The translations under genes were made by a program, and so were the position numbers. A stretch of DNA of 64,000 nucleotides from Campylobacter concisus. Its GTDB lineage: Bacteria; Campylobacterota; Campylobacteria; Campylobacterales; Campylobacteraceae. Below, piece by piece: positions 1 through 9,675 of the stretch. The stretch lies in contig NZ_CP049270.1 of assembly GCF_003048595.2 (NCBI RefSeq), positions 186,001 through 250,000 of the forward strand. Reading direction: 5' to 3'. Every line of letters begins with the position of its first letter. Within the stretch, counting starts at the first letter, position 1. Under the pieces are notes generated by a model. The model was not told the DNA's origin. It searched no databases and worked only from the letters and a program-made list of their open reading frames with translations.

Positions 1-1073
1 TTGATATTTAGCTCGTCATTCATCGCGTGCATGACGTTGCCAGCGCATAAAAAGAGAAGCGATTTGAAAAATGCGTGCGTGACAAGGTGAAAAAGTGCGA
101 TCTTGTAAGCGCCAAGTCCAGCCGCTACAAACATATATCCAAGCTGCGAAAGCGTCGAGTAGGCGATGATTTTTTTAAGGTCATTATGCACAAGCGCGAT
201 ACTGGCCGCAAAAACCGCTACAAATGTGCCAAGGTAGGCGATAAAGTGCGATACTTCAGGTGCGTTTGCAAAGATAAAATTTGCTCGCACGACTAGATAG
301 ACGCCAGCTGTTACCATGGTCGCAGCATGAATGAGCGCAGAAACTGGTGTTGGTCCCTCCATGGCGTTTGCAAGCCAAGTGTGAAATGGAAACTGTGCAC
401 TTTTGCCCATGGCACCTATAAAAAGAAGTGTGGCGATAATGCCTAAATTTAGCCCAGAAAAGTTGCTTCTAGCGTTAAAAACCTCGCTAAATTTAAGTGA
501 GCCAAAGCTATAAAATATATAAAAAATACCAATAAGCATGGCCAGATCGGCTATTCTATTCATTATAAATGCTTCATTTGCAGCGATGTTCGCGCTAGGT
601 CTTTTATACCAAAAGCCAATGAGTAGCCACGAGCAAAGTCCAACACCCTCCCAGCCGATGAAAAGTCCTATGAAATTATCGCTTGAGACAAGGACGTTCA
701 TGCAAAAGACAAAGAGCCCCAAGTAGCTAAAAAAGCGGTTAAAGCTTGCATCGTCTTTCATATAGCCAACTGAGTAGATATGCACGATGCTTGCCACGAT
801 ACCAACGGTGCTAAGCATAACAAGGCTAATGGCATCAAGATAGAAGCCAAAATTTAAATCCAGACCGCCAAAATTTATAAATTTTTTTAGTGATAAATTT
901 AGCGGTTCATCTATGCCAAGGCTAGCTGTTAGCATGAGTGAAGCGGTTGTGCTAATTATCATTAAAAGTGAGCAAAAGATACCAAGTAAAAAATTTTTAC
1001 TACTATGTGAAAAAAGTCCAGAAACGATAAAGCTAAGAAGCGGGAAAAATAGTGAAATGCAAAATAAAGTCAT
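1..1073 (-). CDS. nuoL: NADH-quinone oxidoreductase subunit L, partial (5' part)
   Basis: This is the N-terminal portion of the large antiporter-like subunit of complex I, an inner-membrane proton-translocating subunit. The reading frame starts at an ATG (complement of 1071-1073), three bases after the nuoK stop, and runs off the left edge, so only about 357 codons are present. The first residues, MTLFCISLFFPLLSFIVSG, form a hydrophobic helix. Near the window edge the frame reads GLGAYKIALFHLVTHAFFKS followed by LLFLCAGNVMHAMND, the conserved NuoL/NuoM region carrying the functional Lys and His residues in membrane helices. The gene order nuoJ-nuoK-nuoL supports L rather than the paralogous M or N. 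Confidence 0.95.
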   Translation of the reverse strand, partial: MTLFCISLFFPLLSFIVSGLFSHSSKNFLLGIFCSLLMIISTTASLMLTASLGIDEPLNLSLKKFINFGGLDLNFGFYLDAISLVMLSTVGIVASIVHIYSVGYMKDDASFNRFFSYLGLFVFCMNVLVSSDNFIGLFIGWEGVGLCSWLLIGFWYKRPSANIAANEAFIMNRIADLAMLIGIFYIFYSFGSLKFSEVFNARSNFSGLNLGIIATLLFIGAMGKSAQFPFHTWLANAMEGPTPVSALIHAATMVTAGVYLVVRANFIFANAPEVSHFIAYLGTFVAVFAASIALVHNDLKKIIAYSTLSQLGYMFVAAGLGAYKIALFHLVTHAFFKSLLFLCAGNVMHAMNDELNI

Positions 1074-1076
1074 CTC

Positions 1077-1379
1077 TTAGCCTTTCATATTTGTCATCGA
1101 TTCTAGGCTAATGCTGCCAGTCTTTTTATACCAAAGCACGAGCAGGCCAAGCCCCACAGCGACCTCGCTAGCAGCGATGGCAACTATAAAAAATGCAACT
1201 ATTTGCCCGGTTAGATCAAAGTGGTATTTTGAAATGGCAGCAAGTGCGATATTTGCCGAGTTTAGTAAAATTTCACTTGAGAAAAATAGCATGATCAAAT
1301 TTCTTCTTCGCATTATGCCAATTAGCCCTATGACAAAGACCAGACTTGCAAGGATGAGGTAGTGAGTAAGCCCTATCAT
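1077..1379 (-). CDS. nuoK: NADH-quinone oxidoreductase subunit K
   Basis: A 100-residue inner-membrane subunit of the complex I proton channel with three predicted helices. The body contains the family-typical FFSSEILLNSANIAL with a membrane Glu in helix 2, and a further Glu in the third helix (IAASEVAVGLGL). The length matches the NuoK family. The ATG overlaps the nuoJ stop by four bases (ATGA), indicating translational coupling inside the nuo operon. Confidence 0.97.
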   Translation of the reverse strand: MIGLTHYLILASLVFVIGLIGIMRRRNLIMLFFSSEILLNSANIALAAISKYHFDLTGQIVAFFIVAIAASEVAVGLGLLVLWYKKTGSISLESMTNMKG

Positions 1380-1912
1380 AGCATCTCCTCTAGCGTATTT
1401 TGAGTATTTAGGTCTTTATGTATCAAGATAATGCCAGCAACCATTGCCACGAGAAGCATTACAGCACACATCTCAAAAGCGATTAAATACTTGCTAAAAA
1501 GCAAAATTCCAATAGCCTCGATATTGCCAAGCTCGCTAGCAATGGGACTTAATCCATCAAATTTTGCACCATAAATAGGAGCTAAAAATATAAATATCAA
1601 AAGAAGCGCTATAAAGCTACTTAAAAGATAGATAGTGATCTTTGCTTTTTTGCTACTTTTTGGCTCACACTCTTTACTGCTATCAAAAAACATCATCGCA
1701 AATGCGTATAAAACGACCACAGCGCCTGTGTATACGATGATCTGCACTACGCCTAGAAATTCCGCTCCAAGTAAGAAAAATATAGCCGAGATAAAGACCA
1801 TGCCAGCAGCTAGTGCAGATACTGCATTTAGTGCGTTTTTACAAAATACGCTAAAAGAAAAACTAACTAAAACCAAGGCGCTAAAAAGATAAAATGCAAA
1901 GCTCTCATACAT
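1376..1912 (-). CDS. nuoJ: NADH-quinone oxidoreductase subunit J
   Basis: A 178-residue membrane subunit of complex I with about five hydrophobic helices. It carries the NuoJ signature around residues 55-70 (QIIVYTGAVVVLYAFAMMFF), where the helix is interrupted by a pi-bulge in known structures. The ATG is preceded by GGCAAAAG at a suitable distance. It lies between nuoI and nuoK and overlaps nuoK by four bases. A 23-base gap separates it from nuoI. Confidence 0.96.
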   Translation of the reverse strand: MYESFAFYLFSALVLVSFSFSVFCKNALNAVSALAAGMVFISAIFFLLGAEFLGVVQIIVYTGAVVVLYAFAMMFFDSSKECEPKSSKKAKITIYLLSSFIALLLIFIFLAPIYGAKFDGLSPIASELGNIEAIGILLFSKYLIAFEMCAVMLLVAMVAGIILIHKDLNTQNTLEEML

Positions 1913-1935
1913 CTTTTGCCCTTTTAAAATTTATA

Positions 1936-2553
1936 CTACTCATCACTTTTTGTCTCATTTTCATTTTCGCCTATAAATGCATTTGGTGTCTTTTTGATTA
2001 AGCTATCAGAATTTTTAGGAAGTGCTCCGTATCCTTCAAACTCACTTTGATCTTTTAAAAATTTATCCTTTGTCAAAAATTCATCTTTTGTGCCAAATAT
2101 AATCCTGCTCTCGCTTGCGACTTCGTACTCTTGTCCGCAAACTATCGCAAGCTCAGGACAAACATCAGCGCAAAATCCACAATACACGCATCTACTTAAA
2201 TTTATTGAGTAGCTTGCGACCTTTTTGCGGCCATCTTCACCAAGTGAAGTCTTCATCGAAATACAGTTGCTAACGCAAATTTTCTCACATAGCCCGCACC
2301 CAATGCAACGTTCATTTTCACTTTCAACAAATTTTAAAAGCTTGTGAATACCCCTATATCTAGCATTTAGCTCCATCTTTTGCATAGGGTATTTTAAAGT
2401 ATGCGACTTGCTAAAGAGCATCTGCTTTATCGTGACTTTTAGTCCGATCAAAAGATCAGGCTTAAATGTGGCAGCGATGAAGTGCTTAAATTTATCAAAC
2501 GCGCTCTTTGGCTTTAACTTTTCATCTATTAAAATATATTTTTTCTCATTCAT
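1936..2553 (-). CDS. nuoI: NADH-quinone oxidoreductase subunit I (two [4Fe-4S] clusters)
   Basis: An electron-transfer subunit of the peripheral arm of complex I with two ferredoxin-type motifs, CIGCGLCEKIC and CVYCGFCADVC, which bind clusters N6a and N6b. I chose the ATG at 2553 (MNEKKYILIDEK), giving 205 residues. A longer open frame reaches 2631, but its extra residues are encoded inside nuoH and have no NuoI character. The chosen start lies 8 bases after the nuoH stop. The tail after the second cluster is acidic and likely flexible. Confidence 0.95.
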   Translation of the reverse strand: MNEKKYILIDEKLKPKSAFDKFKHFIAATFKPDLLIGLKVTIKQMLFSKSHTLKYPMQKMELNARYRGIHKLLKFVESENERCIGCGLCEKICVSNCISMKTSLGEDGRKKVASYSINLSRCVYCGFCADVCPELAIVCGQEYEVASESRIIFGTKDEFLTKDKFLKDQSEFEGYGALPKNSDSLIKKTPNAFIGENENETKSDE

Positions 2554-2561
2554 TTTTCGCC

Positions 2562-3557
2562 TTAGATTAGTAGCATAAAGCCAGTGATTACGATATTTAA
2601 AATTCCAAGCGGAAGCAAAATTTTCCAGCAAAATGTACTTAACTGATCAACTCTTAAATGTGCCCATGAAGCCCTTACCCAAATAAAAAAGAAAAAGACA
2701 ATGCTTGATTTTAAGATGATCATCAAAGCACCTGGGATAAATAAAAATTCGTTAAATCCACCTAAAAATAAAATCGTAATGATGATGCTAGCGGCGATCA
2801 TATTTGTGTACTCGCCGATGAAAAACATCGCCCATCTCATGCCGCTATACTCGGTGCCATAGCCTGCTACTATCTCTGTTTCGTTTTCTGTTAAGCAAAA
2901 TGGCGTTCTGTTGCACTCCACGAAGCTTGCTATTAAAAAGAGTAAAAAGGCAAGGGGCTGCTTGAATATAAGCCAGCCAAAAATTCCTTTTTGATAGTTG
3001 TTTATATCCACAAGTGAGAGTGAGCTAGTTACCATTACGACGCTTAAAAGAGCCATGCCAGCGACTATTTCGAAACTAAGAAGTGAGACTACTGCGCGAG
3101 CTGCACTAATTAATGCAAATTTATTATAGCTTGCAAGACCTGCTGCAAGTGGAGAAAAGACGCAAACTGAAGCAACACCAGCGATGTATAAAATACCAAC
3201 ATTTATATCTGAGAGAATCGGACGTAATGTATGTCCAAAAATTTCAAACTCAGGCAAAAACGGCACAGGTGCAAGCGCTGCAAAGGCGGCAATGGCTGAT
3301 ATTAGTGGAGCTATTAAAAAGATAAATTTATTCGTATTTGCTGGTACGATGTCCTCTTTTGTAAAGAGTTTTATCATGTCAGCTACTATCTGTAAAATTC
3401 CAGCAGGTCCCACCATATCAGGTCCTACGCGGCGCTGCATGTAGGCTAGTACCTTTCTCTCAGCATAAGTTGCTAGTCCTGCAAGGCTTGCCATGACGGC
3501 TAAGATGACCACGGCTTTAACGATAGTGCTTAGCACAAAAAATAGTGTTTCACTCAT
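2562..3557 (-). CDS. nuoH: NADH-quinone oxidoreductase subunit H
   Basis: A 331-residue integral membrane subunit that forms much of the quinone-binding chamber at the junction of the membrane and peripheral arms. It has about eight hydrophobic helices and family signatures: ERKVLAYMQRRVGPDMVGP near residue 33 and ECNRTPFCLTENETEIVAGY around residue 213. The second is a Glu-rich loop facing the quinone tunnel. The length is normal. The start overlaps the end of nuoG by eight bases. Confidence 0.97.
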   Translation of the reverse strand: MSETLFFVLSTIVKAVVILAVMASLAGLATYAERKVLAYMQRRVGPDMVGPAGILQIVADMIKLFTKEDIVPANTNKFIFLIAPLISAIAAFAALAPVPFLPEFEIFGHTLRPILSDINVGILYIAGVASVCVFSPLAAGLASYNKFALISAARAVVSLLSFEIVAGMALLSVVMVTSSLSLVDINNYQKGIFGWLIFKQPLAFLLFLIASFVECNRTPFCLTENETEIVAGYGTEYSGMRWAMFFIGEYTNMIAASIIITILFLGGFNEFLFIPGALMIILKSSIVFFFFIWVRASWAHLRVDQLSTFCWKILLPLGILNIVITGFMLLI

Positions 3558-5856
3558 CTTTTGCCTTTATGATTTTAACTGGGGCGTAGCTTTTGCCATT
3601 AAATATAACCCCTACATCAAGCTTATCGTCATAATCGCCTAAATACGCAGCGACTCCGCCAAGCTCGCTATCAAGCTCCACGCAAATGGCAAGCTTATGC
3701 TCATCTTTTTCTAAAATAATTGCTTCATTTTGTGAAATTTCAAATTTAGCCATAAATTCGCTACTTGCATAAAGCTTCGCTCTTTTAGCTGTTTGCGTGG
3801 CATAGTTTGCAAAAAATGATGGCAAATTTATAGGATTTGCAAGGCTAACTAGAGCTTCGCCATCTTTTAAATTTGGCTCATTTTTTTCTTTAAAAAGTGA
3901 CTCTATGTCCTCTTTTGGCGTGAAATTTGAAATTTCAAGCTTATAGCCTCTGTGGCTTGTGCTGTCATTTGCGTAAAAATTTTCTAAATCATCAAATTTA
4001 ATGCCTTTGTAACCCTTTTCTTTTGGTAAATTTGGCGTGTAATCAATCGTATCTTTAGCCATTGCCATTAGTCCAAGTGTATTTGCGATATCGTTTAGAA
4101 AATAACCTTTGTGCGGTATCGCCACATTTGTTGGCACTAAGGCGTTATTTATGCTTGTAAATGTGCCTTCTTGCTGATTTAGTGCGCTAGTATCGATGTC
4201 GCCTTCAAAAATGCTAAATTTATAATCGCCATTTTCGTTATAGCCAAGCGTCTTGCCAGGCTTTTTTTCGCTTGTAAGAGTGCAAATTTTAGCAACGCCA
4301 AGTGAGTTTGTGCGTGGTGGTATTAGCATCACACGAAATGGCGTAGCTCTTACGATCACTCCAGTAAGTGCGGCTAGTAAATTCGCATTTTCATCCGTGT
4401 AAAAATCGCTTCCTAAAATGAGCGTAAATTTGCTTTTGCCCTCACTTAAAGCCTGTATATCTAAGCCAAAATTTTCATCAAAATTTGTCAGTTTTGATGT
4501 AAGCGCGATAGGTAAATTTTCACCCCAGTTTTTAAGTATAAAAAGTAAAATTTGCTCTAACTCTCCAGCTTCATGCGTTACATAGATAAAATTTTTAGAA
4601 TATTTTTTAACGATCTCATCAGCTATGTGATGAAAGTAAATTCCAGCTGCTTTATTCATTTTTAAAGCGTTATTTAACTTAAAGCTTGTCACTGGGCTTT
4701 CGTGTCTTAAGAAACTACCAGCAGTGATGATAAAATCGCTTTTTTTAATATCTTCATAGTCTGCATTATATGAGCTAAGCCCGCTAAATTCGCTAAATTT
4801 ATTTAAAAATTTTTGATAATTTAGCGCCTCATTATTTATTAAATTTAGATCAAATTTCTCTCTTAAACGCTCTAAAATAAGGGCCTCTTCGTTCGTGATG
4901 AAGCTATTAAATTTTATATTTTTGATTGCGCCATTTTTAATATTTAAAACAATCTCTTCAAATTTCTCTTCATTCTTACAGGCAAGCTCGTTGTGAAAGT
5001 CATAGCCAAACCTAGCTGCTCCACTTATTTCGCCAAATGTAAAATCATTGCTGACGCGGTAAATTTGCTTACTTCTATCGCTAGTGCTCTTTTCTTTTAC
5101 GTCATAGTAAATTAGCTCGCAATCGCTTTGATGTGGATTTGCTGCTGGGATAGGGTTTAGCTCCCAGATATTTGTGCTATATTGAAAATGCGAACTAATA
5201 AGCGCTCCAGTAGGGCAAACGCTGATACACTCGCCACAAAATGAGCAGTCAAGACTCTCGCCCACGCTTGGACCTATTAGGCTTTTTTGCATCTTACTAA
5301 AAACTGCGTAGGCATCTTTTGGCATACTCTCTTTTAGCTCTTTTGGCACTTCAACGCCCCTTGGTACGGTCTTTAGCGCACTCTCGCCGATCCTATCTTT
5401 ACAAACAGTGACACATCTTTCGCAGACTATGCAAAGAGCTGGATCGTAGTTGATTAGCCCCCATTTTTTATGCGGTTTGTGTGTGTCAGTAATGGCAAAG
5501 CTTTGCTCTTTTACATTTAGATGCGCCGTTAAATTTTGCAATTCACATTCGCCACTTTTGTCACAAACGCCACATTGAATCGGATGATTTACGCAATAAG
5601 TCTGCATGATTGCATTTCGCTCGGCAGCGATTTCTGGCGTGTTTGTATAAATTTGCATATCCTCTTTTGCTTTGGCATTGCAGCTATAAACTACTTTGCC
5701 GTTTGCCTCGACCATGCAAAGCCTACAAGCAAGAGTTGGCGAGCAGCCGCTAAGATAGCAAAGAGCTGGGATATAAATTCCATTTGCTCTTGCGATATTT
5801 AGGATACTCTCGCCTTCATCTGCTTCTAAAATTTGATCATTTATGCTTATTTTCAT
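3550..5856 (-). CDS. nuoG: NADH-quinone oxidoreductase subunit G (Fe-S/molybdopterin-fold)
   Basis: A 768-residue iron-sulfur subunit of the peripheral arm. In order it shows an N-terminal [2Fe-2S] ferredoxin domain (CYLSGCSPTLACRLC), the His/Cys cluster motif HPIQCGVCDKSGEC, two [4Fe-4S] motifs (CIVCERCVTVC and CSFCGECISVC), and a long C-terminal molybdopterin-oxidoreductase-like region that appears poorly conserved. I do not see a clear extra N7-type cysteine set after the ferredoxin motifs. The ATG overlaps the upstream gene by four bases. In this operon NuoG must accept electrons without a normal NuoF partner. Confidence 0.95.
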   Translation of the reverse strand: MKISINDQILEADEGESILNIARANGIYIPALCYLSGCSPTLACRLCMVEANGKVVYSCNAKAKEDMQIYTNTPEIAAERNAIMQTYCVNHPIQCGVCDKSGECELQNLTAHLNVKEQSFAITDTHKPHKKWGLINYDPALCIVCERCVTVCKDRIGESALKTVPRGVEVPKELKESMPKDAYAVFSKMQKSLIGPSVGESLDCSFCGECISVCPTGALISSHFQYSTNIWELNPIPAANPHQSDCELIYYDVKEKSTSDRSKQIYRVSNDFTFGEISGAARFGYDFHNELACKNEEKFEEIVLNIKNGAIKNIKFNSFITNEEALILERLREKFDLNLINNEALNYQKFLNKFSEFSGLSSYNADYEDIKKSDFIITAGSFLRHESPVTSFKLNNALKMNKAAGIYFHHIADEIVKKYSKNFIYVTHEAGELEQILLFILKNWGENLPIALTSKLTNFDENFGLDIQALSEGKSKFTLILGSDFYTDENANLLAALTGVIVRATPFRVMLIPPRTNSLGVAKICTLTSEKKPGKTLGYNENGDYKFSIFEGDIDTSALNQQEGTFTSINNALVPTNVAIPHKGYFLNDIANTLGLMAMAKDTIDYTPNLPKEKGYKGIKFDDLENFYANDSTSHRGYKLEISNFTPKEDIESLFKEKNEPNLKDGEALVSLANPINLPSFFANYATQTAKRAKLYASSEFMAKFEISQNEAIILEKDEHKLAICVELDSELGGVAAYLGDYDDKLDVGVIFNGKSYAPVKIIKAKDE

Positions 5857-6563
5857 TTACTAACTACTACTTGTTTAAATGCGTATCCATCAAACTCTTT
5901 TGCGCCAAATATCGCAACTGTGCCTTTTAGCGAATGGTCTAGTTTAAATTTTGCCGTCACGCTAAAATCTTTTGCTTTAAGCTCTAGCATATCGCCATCC
6001 TTTGCCTTTGCTACGATGCCAAATTGCACGCCGCCCACGATCTCATCGCTTGCGTTTTTGTTTAGATAAACGACCGCTCCGTCAAAATTTTCAAGCTCTT
6101 TTAGCTCGTCTATTTTGTGATAATCGTTAAATTCTTTCCTGCAACCACCAGCCAAAACGACATTTTTGCCTAAAATTTCAAGTAGCCAAAAGATCGCATC
6201 TTTATCTGGATGAGTAAAAAATGAATCATCAATAACGATGTTTTTAACGTCCTTTATCCACTCGCCTAGCTCTTCAAATTCCTCTTCACCAACATTGCAC
6301 TCGCCACTTATCAGCCCATCATCAAGCTCGCTAAAAAACTCATCGCAAGATAAATTTGCGTATTTGCAAAGAAGAGCTAAGACGTAGCTTATTGAGCCTA
6401 TTTCACAGCGGATTAAATTTTCGCCGCCAAGCTCGCTATCTTCGATGCAAGAGATGTACTTAAACTCGTGCTCTTTTATCTTTTTTGCTAAATTTTTATC
6501 GCTCAAGCTTAGTAAATTTGCGATGCTTAAGCTTTTGCCTGCTATTAAATCATTAAATTTCAT
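5853..6563 (-). CDS. NuoF-position complex I accessory protein (Campylobacter NuoF replacement)
   Basis: A protein of about 236 residues in the exact operon position of nuoF but without the NADH/FMN-binding motifs or [4Fe-4S] cysteines of NuoF. In C. jejuni the corresponding gene pair (Cj1575c-Cj1574c, from memory) replaces nuoE and nuoF, and the complex is thought to accept electrons from reduced flavodoxin rather than NADH. I see acidic patches and a few cysteines but no recognised domain. The ATG at 6563 (MKFNDLIAGK) overlaps the upstream stop as ATGA, with GGGCAAG ahead of it. An open frame continues 10 codons further but looks untranslated. Confidence 0.85.
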   Translation of the reverse strand: MKFNDLIAGKSLSIANLLSLSDKNLAKKIKEHEFKYISCIEDSELGGENLIRCEIGSISYVLALLCKYANLSCDEFFSELDDGLISGECNVGEEEFEELGEWIKDVKNIVIDDSFFTHPDKDAIFWLLEILGKNVVLAGGCRKEFNDYHKIDELKELENFDGAVVYLNKNASDEIVGGVQFGIVAKAKDGDMLELKAKDFSVTAKFKLDHSLKGTVAIFGAKEFDGYAFKQVVVSK

Positions 6564-6790
6564 ATCTTGCCCTTTTTTATAGTTAATACCCAATCAACTT
6601 GGTTAAATTTAAGCGAGTTCATCACTTCGCAGTTTAGATTATAGGCTAAATTTACAGCCTTTGTCACACCACTAAAATCGCCTATCTCAAATAAAAATAT
6701 AATCACTTCGCCAGCCTCGCCAGCCTTTATCTGCTGTCCAAGAGCGCTCAAAAACTCACTCTTTAAGTGCCTAAGATCGACCCTTCTCAT
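6560..6790 (-). CDS. NuoE-position complex I accessory protein (Campylobacter NuoE replacement)
   Basis: A 76-residue protein between nuoD and the NuoF-position gene. Genuine NuoE has four conserved cysteines for a [2Fe-2S] cluster; this protein has a single cysteine and is too short. It matches the small open frame known at this place in Campylobacter nuo operons (Cj1575c-like, recalled). The segment GEAGEVIIFLFEIGDFSGVT suggests a compact alpha/beta fold, which is inference only. The start overlaps the nuoD stop by four bases and the end overlaps the next gene, so the unit is tightly coupled. Confidence 0.8.
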   Translation of the reverse strand: MRRVDLRHLKSEFLSALGQQIKAGEAGEVIIFLFEIGDFSGVTKAVNLAYNLNCEVMNSLKFNQVDWVLTIKKGKI

Positions 6791-8016
6791 CTATCGACCT
6801 CGCCTAAGATGATATTTGTGCTACCAATTATCGTAGCGACGTCAGCAACGTACTGGCCTATCAATAAATCTTCATAAATAGCGCAGTGCCAAAAGCTTGG
6901 CGTGCGAATTTTTAGGCGGTACGGGCTTGCGCTGCCGTCTGAGTTTATATAAATTCCAAGCTCGCCCTTTGGTGACTCACTAGCGAAGTAAATTTCGCCC
7001 TTTGGGGGCTTTAGCCCCTGAGTTATCAGCACAAAATGCTGCATTAATGAGTAGTTTTGGCTCATTATCTGCTCTTTTGAGGCGCTCACATACTCTGGCG
7101 CGTCGGCGATGATAGCGGGGCTACTTGTCTGATACTTGCTAACGCACTGCTTTAAAATTTTCACGCACTCGCGCATCTCTTTCATATAAAGTAGATATCT
7201 CGCGTAGCAGTCGCCCTTTGTTGCGTAAGGCACGTCAAATTCTAGCTCGTCGTAGATGAGATATGGCTCTTCTTTTCTGATGTCGCGCGCGATGCCACTT
7301 GCTCTTAGCATTACGCCAGAGCAGCCGCTACTAAGGGCTAGCTCTTTGCTAACTACGCCCACATCTATTAGCCTTGCTTGCCAAATTCTATTTTCACTTA
7401 GCAGATCTTCATAAAGCGTGATGTCGCTTGGAAATTTCTCGCAAAATTTAAGCAGCTCCTCGCACCAGCCATCAGGTAGATCAAGCGGAACGCCACCGAT
7501 CCTTATGGAGCTATGAGTTAGCCTTGCGCCGCAGTATTTTTCTATGAGATCAAGGACATATTCGCGCTCTCTAAATGCGTATAAAAAGACGCTCATTGCC
7601 CCCACGTCAAGGGCATGCGTGGCTAAAAATAAAAGGTGCGAGCTGATGCGGTTTAGCTCTAATAGCATAACTCGGATGATCTGCGCACGGCGAGGCACTT
7701 CTATGGCGCAAAGCTTCTCCACAGCCGCGCAAAATGCGTAGTTATTCGCACTTGATGCGATGTAATCCACCCTGTCAGTCACTGGGATAAACTCCTGATA
7801 GGTCATATTTTCAGCCATTTTTTCAACGCCTCGGTGCATGAAGCCAACCTCTGGTAAGGCTTTTACGACCTTTTCGCCGTCAAGCTCAAGCACAAGCTTT
7901 AACTGACCATGTGCACTTGGGTGTTGTGGGCCAAAATTTAGTATCATCTTGCCGTCATTTTGCTCAAATTCTAAATTTTCAAAAAATGGTTTTAAGCGGT
8001 TTGGTGACTGACTCAA
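6787..8016 (-). CDS. nuoD: NADH-quinone oxidoreductase subunit D
   Basis: A 409-residue (49-kDa type) peripheral-arm subunit lining the quinone-binding site, related to the large subunit of NiFe hydrogenase. Visible signatures are NFGPQHPSAHGQLKLVLELDG near residue 28, GFMHRGVEKMAE, and DRVDYIASSANNYAF. The C-terminal RIRTPSFWH-type segment is present as KIRTPSFWHCA. It overlaps nuoC and the next gene by four bases each. Confidence 0.97.
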   Translation of the reverse strand: MSQSPNRLKPFFENLEFEQNDGKMILNFGPQHPSAHGQLKLVLELDGEKVVKALPEVGFMHRGVEKMAENMTYQEFIPVTDRVDYIASSANNYAFCAAVEKLCAIEVPRRAQIIRVMLLELNRISSHLLFLATHALDVGAMSVFLYAFREREYVLDLIEKYCGARLTHSSIRIGGVPLDLPDGWCEELLKFCEKFPSDITLYEDLLSENRIWQARLIDVGVVSKELALSSGCSGVMLRASGIARDIRKEEPYLIYDELEFDVPYATKGDCYARYLLYMKEMRECVKILKQCVSKYQTSSPAIIADAPEYVSASKEQIMSQNYSLMQHFVLITQGLKPPKGEIYFASESPKGELGIYINSDGSASPYRLKIRTPSFWHCAIYEDLLIGQYVADVATIIGSTNIILGEVDR

Positions 8017-8771
8017 GGTCGTTCCTTTACTATCTGACTCTGACTAAATTTAGCCTTTTTGACAAATTTTACGCCGCCATCTTCTTGATACTCGTACTCT
8101 TCGCTAAACACCCTTGAAAATCCAAAGGTATCTTTCTCTTCAATATAGGCTGGATCGCGGTTCTCTTCGCCGATTTGCTCTCTAAACTCGCTTCCAAAAA
8201 TTTTATCCACCTCGTACCATTTGGCAGCCTCGTCGCCAGTTAGCGGGTAGCTCTTTAAAAGTGGATGTGAGTGCCAGTCATCAGGCATGATGAGGCGCTT
8301 TAAATTTGGATGATCTTTGATTAAAACACCGCTTAGATCATACATCTCGCGCTCCGCCCAGTTTGCGCTTTTATAAAGCTCGCAGACGCTTTTTAGCATT
8401 TCGTCCTTTTTGACAAAGCACTTTACTCGCGTGCGCCTATTTTTGCTAACACTTAAAAGCTGATAAAAAACCTCATATCCATCTTTTTGATTTATGAAAT
8501 CAAGCGCTGCGAGCTCGCTAAGTTGTTCATAGCCAAAGCTTTTTAGTGTCTCAAGAGCTTTAAAATTTTCACTAGAATTTATATAAAGTACAAGCTGATC
8601 AAACTCTATATAGCTAGATAAAATTTCTACTCCATTTTGCTCTAAGATGGCTAGCTCTTCATCAAATTTAGAACCACTTGCTACTTCTTTTGGCATCTGC
8701 TTGGCGATATAAAATTTCTCGCTATAGTACTGCTTTTTTTGTAGGTCTTTTTTTGGCTTATACTCTCTCAT
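8013..8771 (-). CDS. nuoC: NADH-quinone oxidoreductase subunit C
   Basis: A 252-residue (30-kDa type) subunit of the peripheral arm. The family core [18 protein letters not shown] and the following [19 protein letters not shown] motif are clear in the second half. The first 80 residues are a lysine-rich extension plus a variable domain, longer than in many NuoC proteins. NuoC is separate from NuoD here, unlike the NuoCD fusion of enterobacteria. It overlaps nuoB and nuoD by four bases each. Confidence 0.95.
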   Translation of the reverse strand: MREYKPKKDLQKKQYYSEKFYIAKQMPKEVASGSKFDEELAILEQNGVEILSSYIEFDQLVLYINSSENFKALETLKSFGYEQLSELAALDFINQKDGYEVFYQLLSVSKNRRTRVKCFVKKDEMLKSVCELYKSANWAEREMYDLSGVLIKDHPNLKRLIMPDDWHSHPLLKSYPLTGDEAAKWYEVDKIFGSEFREQIGEENRDPAYIEEKDTFGFSRVFSEEYEYQEDGGVKFVKKAKFSQSQIVKERP

Positions 8772-9280
8772 ATGTCTAGCTTTCTTGGCTTTTGCGCCCT
8801 AAATGCACTTTGTTTTCTTATCTTTTTTTGAAGCATCATAAGTGCATATTGAAGCGTTTCTGGGCGCGGGGCACAGCCTGGAATGTAGATATCGACGGGG
8901 ATTATGCGATCTACACCTTGAACGGTTGAATAGGTGTTAAACATGCCACCAGTATTTGCGCAGCTACCCATCGAGATGACCCACTTTGGCTCAGGCATTT
9001 GATCATAAAGGCGCCTTGTAAATTCAGCGTGTTTTTTAGTTAGTGTGCCAGCTATGATCATCACCTCTGAGTGTCTTGGACTGGCGCGAAAAATGGTGCC
9101 AAATCTATCAAAGTCATACCTACTAGCTCCGCTTGCCATCATCTCGATCGCACAGCAGGCAAGTCCATAACTAAGAGCCCAAAGCGAGTTGCTTCTACCC
9201 CACTGAACTAGCTTGTCAACCGTTGTTAAAACGACTGGCAAGCCACCATTTGCAGCGTAATTTATCTGATGCTTTGCCAT
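8768..9280 (-). CDS. nuoB: NADH-quinone oxidoreductase subunit B (cluster N2)
   Basis: A 170-residue subunit carrying cluster N2, the last Fe-S centre before quinone. The ligand set is visible: tandem cysteines in [13 protein letters not shown], then GSCANTGG and PGCAPRPE. Between them the family segment [20 protein letters not shown] is intact. The start overlaps the nuoA end by 19 bases, so nuoA and nuoB are coupled. Confidence 0.97.
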   Translation of the reverse strand: MAKHQINYAANGGLPVVLTTVDKLVQWGRSNSLWALSYGLACCAIEMMASGASRYDFDRFGTIFRASPRHSEVMIIAGTLTKKHAEFTRRLYDQMPEPKWVISMGSCANTGGMFNTYSTVQGVDRIIPVDIYIPGCAPRPETLQYALMMLQKKIRKQSAFRAQKPRKLDI

Positions 9281-9651
9281 TTAAAGACTCCTTTTTGCCA
9301 AGCATAAGCAAAGCCGATAAGTAAAATCGCCACAAAAAGCAACATTTCGATTAGTCCAAAAATTCCAAGTAGCCTAAAATCCACCGCCCACGGATACATA
9401 AAAATGACTTCAACATCAAACAAAATAAATAAAATTCCATAAAAAAAGTAGTGGATATTTATCTTATTTGGCTGTTTTACGGTGGTTGGACCACACTCAT
9501 AAAAGCCAAGTTTTAGACGCTGGGTATTGCGGTTGGCTAGTTTTTTGCTTATTTTTGAAGATAAGAATGTTATTAAACAAAATGAACAAGTCGCTAGTAA
9601 AAGTATGATAAATGCACCAAAATAGGTACTTTCAAGCTCTGAATGTGACAT
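9262..9651 (-). CDS. nuoA: NADH-quinone oxidoreductase subunit A
   Basis: A 129-residue membrane subunit with three hydrophobic helices. It has the family motif KLGFYECGP (loop cysteine) followed by [20 protein letters not shown] with the conserved acidic residues of helix 2. It is the first gene of the nuo operon. The ATG is preceded by AAAAGGCAAAG. The roughly 100 bases upstream contain the likely operon promoter. Confidence 0.97.
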   Translation of the reverse strand: MSHSELESTYFGAFIILLLATCSFCLITFLSSKISKKLANRNTQRLKLGFYECGPTTVKQPNKINIHYFFYGILFILFDVEVIFMYPWAVDFRLLGIFGLIEMLLFVAILLIGFAYAWQKGVFKWQSIR

Positions 9652-9675
9652 ACTTTGCCTTTTTTAATTTTTAAG

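Noticed and set aside
75-726. Plus-strand open frames at the left edge
   Set aside because: They lie antisense to nuoL, whose conserved protein sequence is clear on the minus strand.
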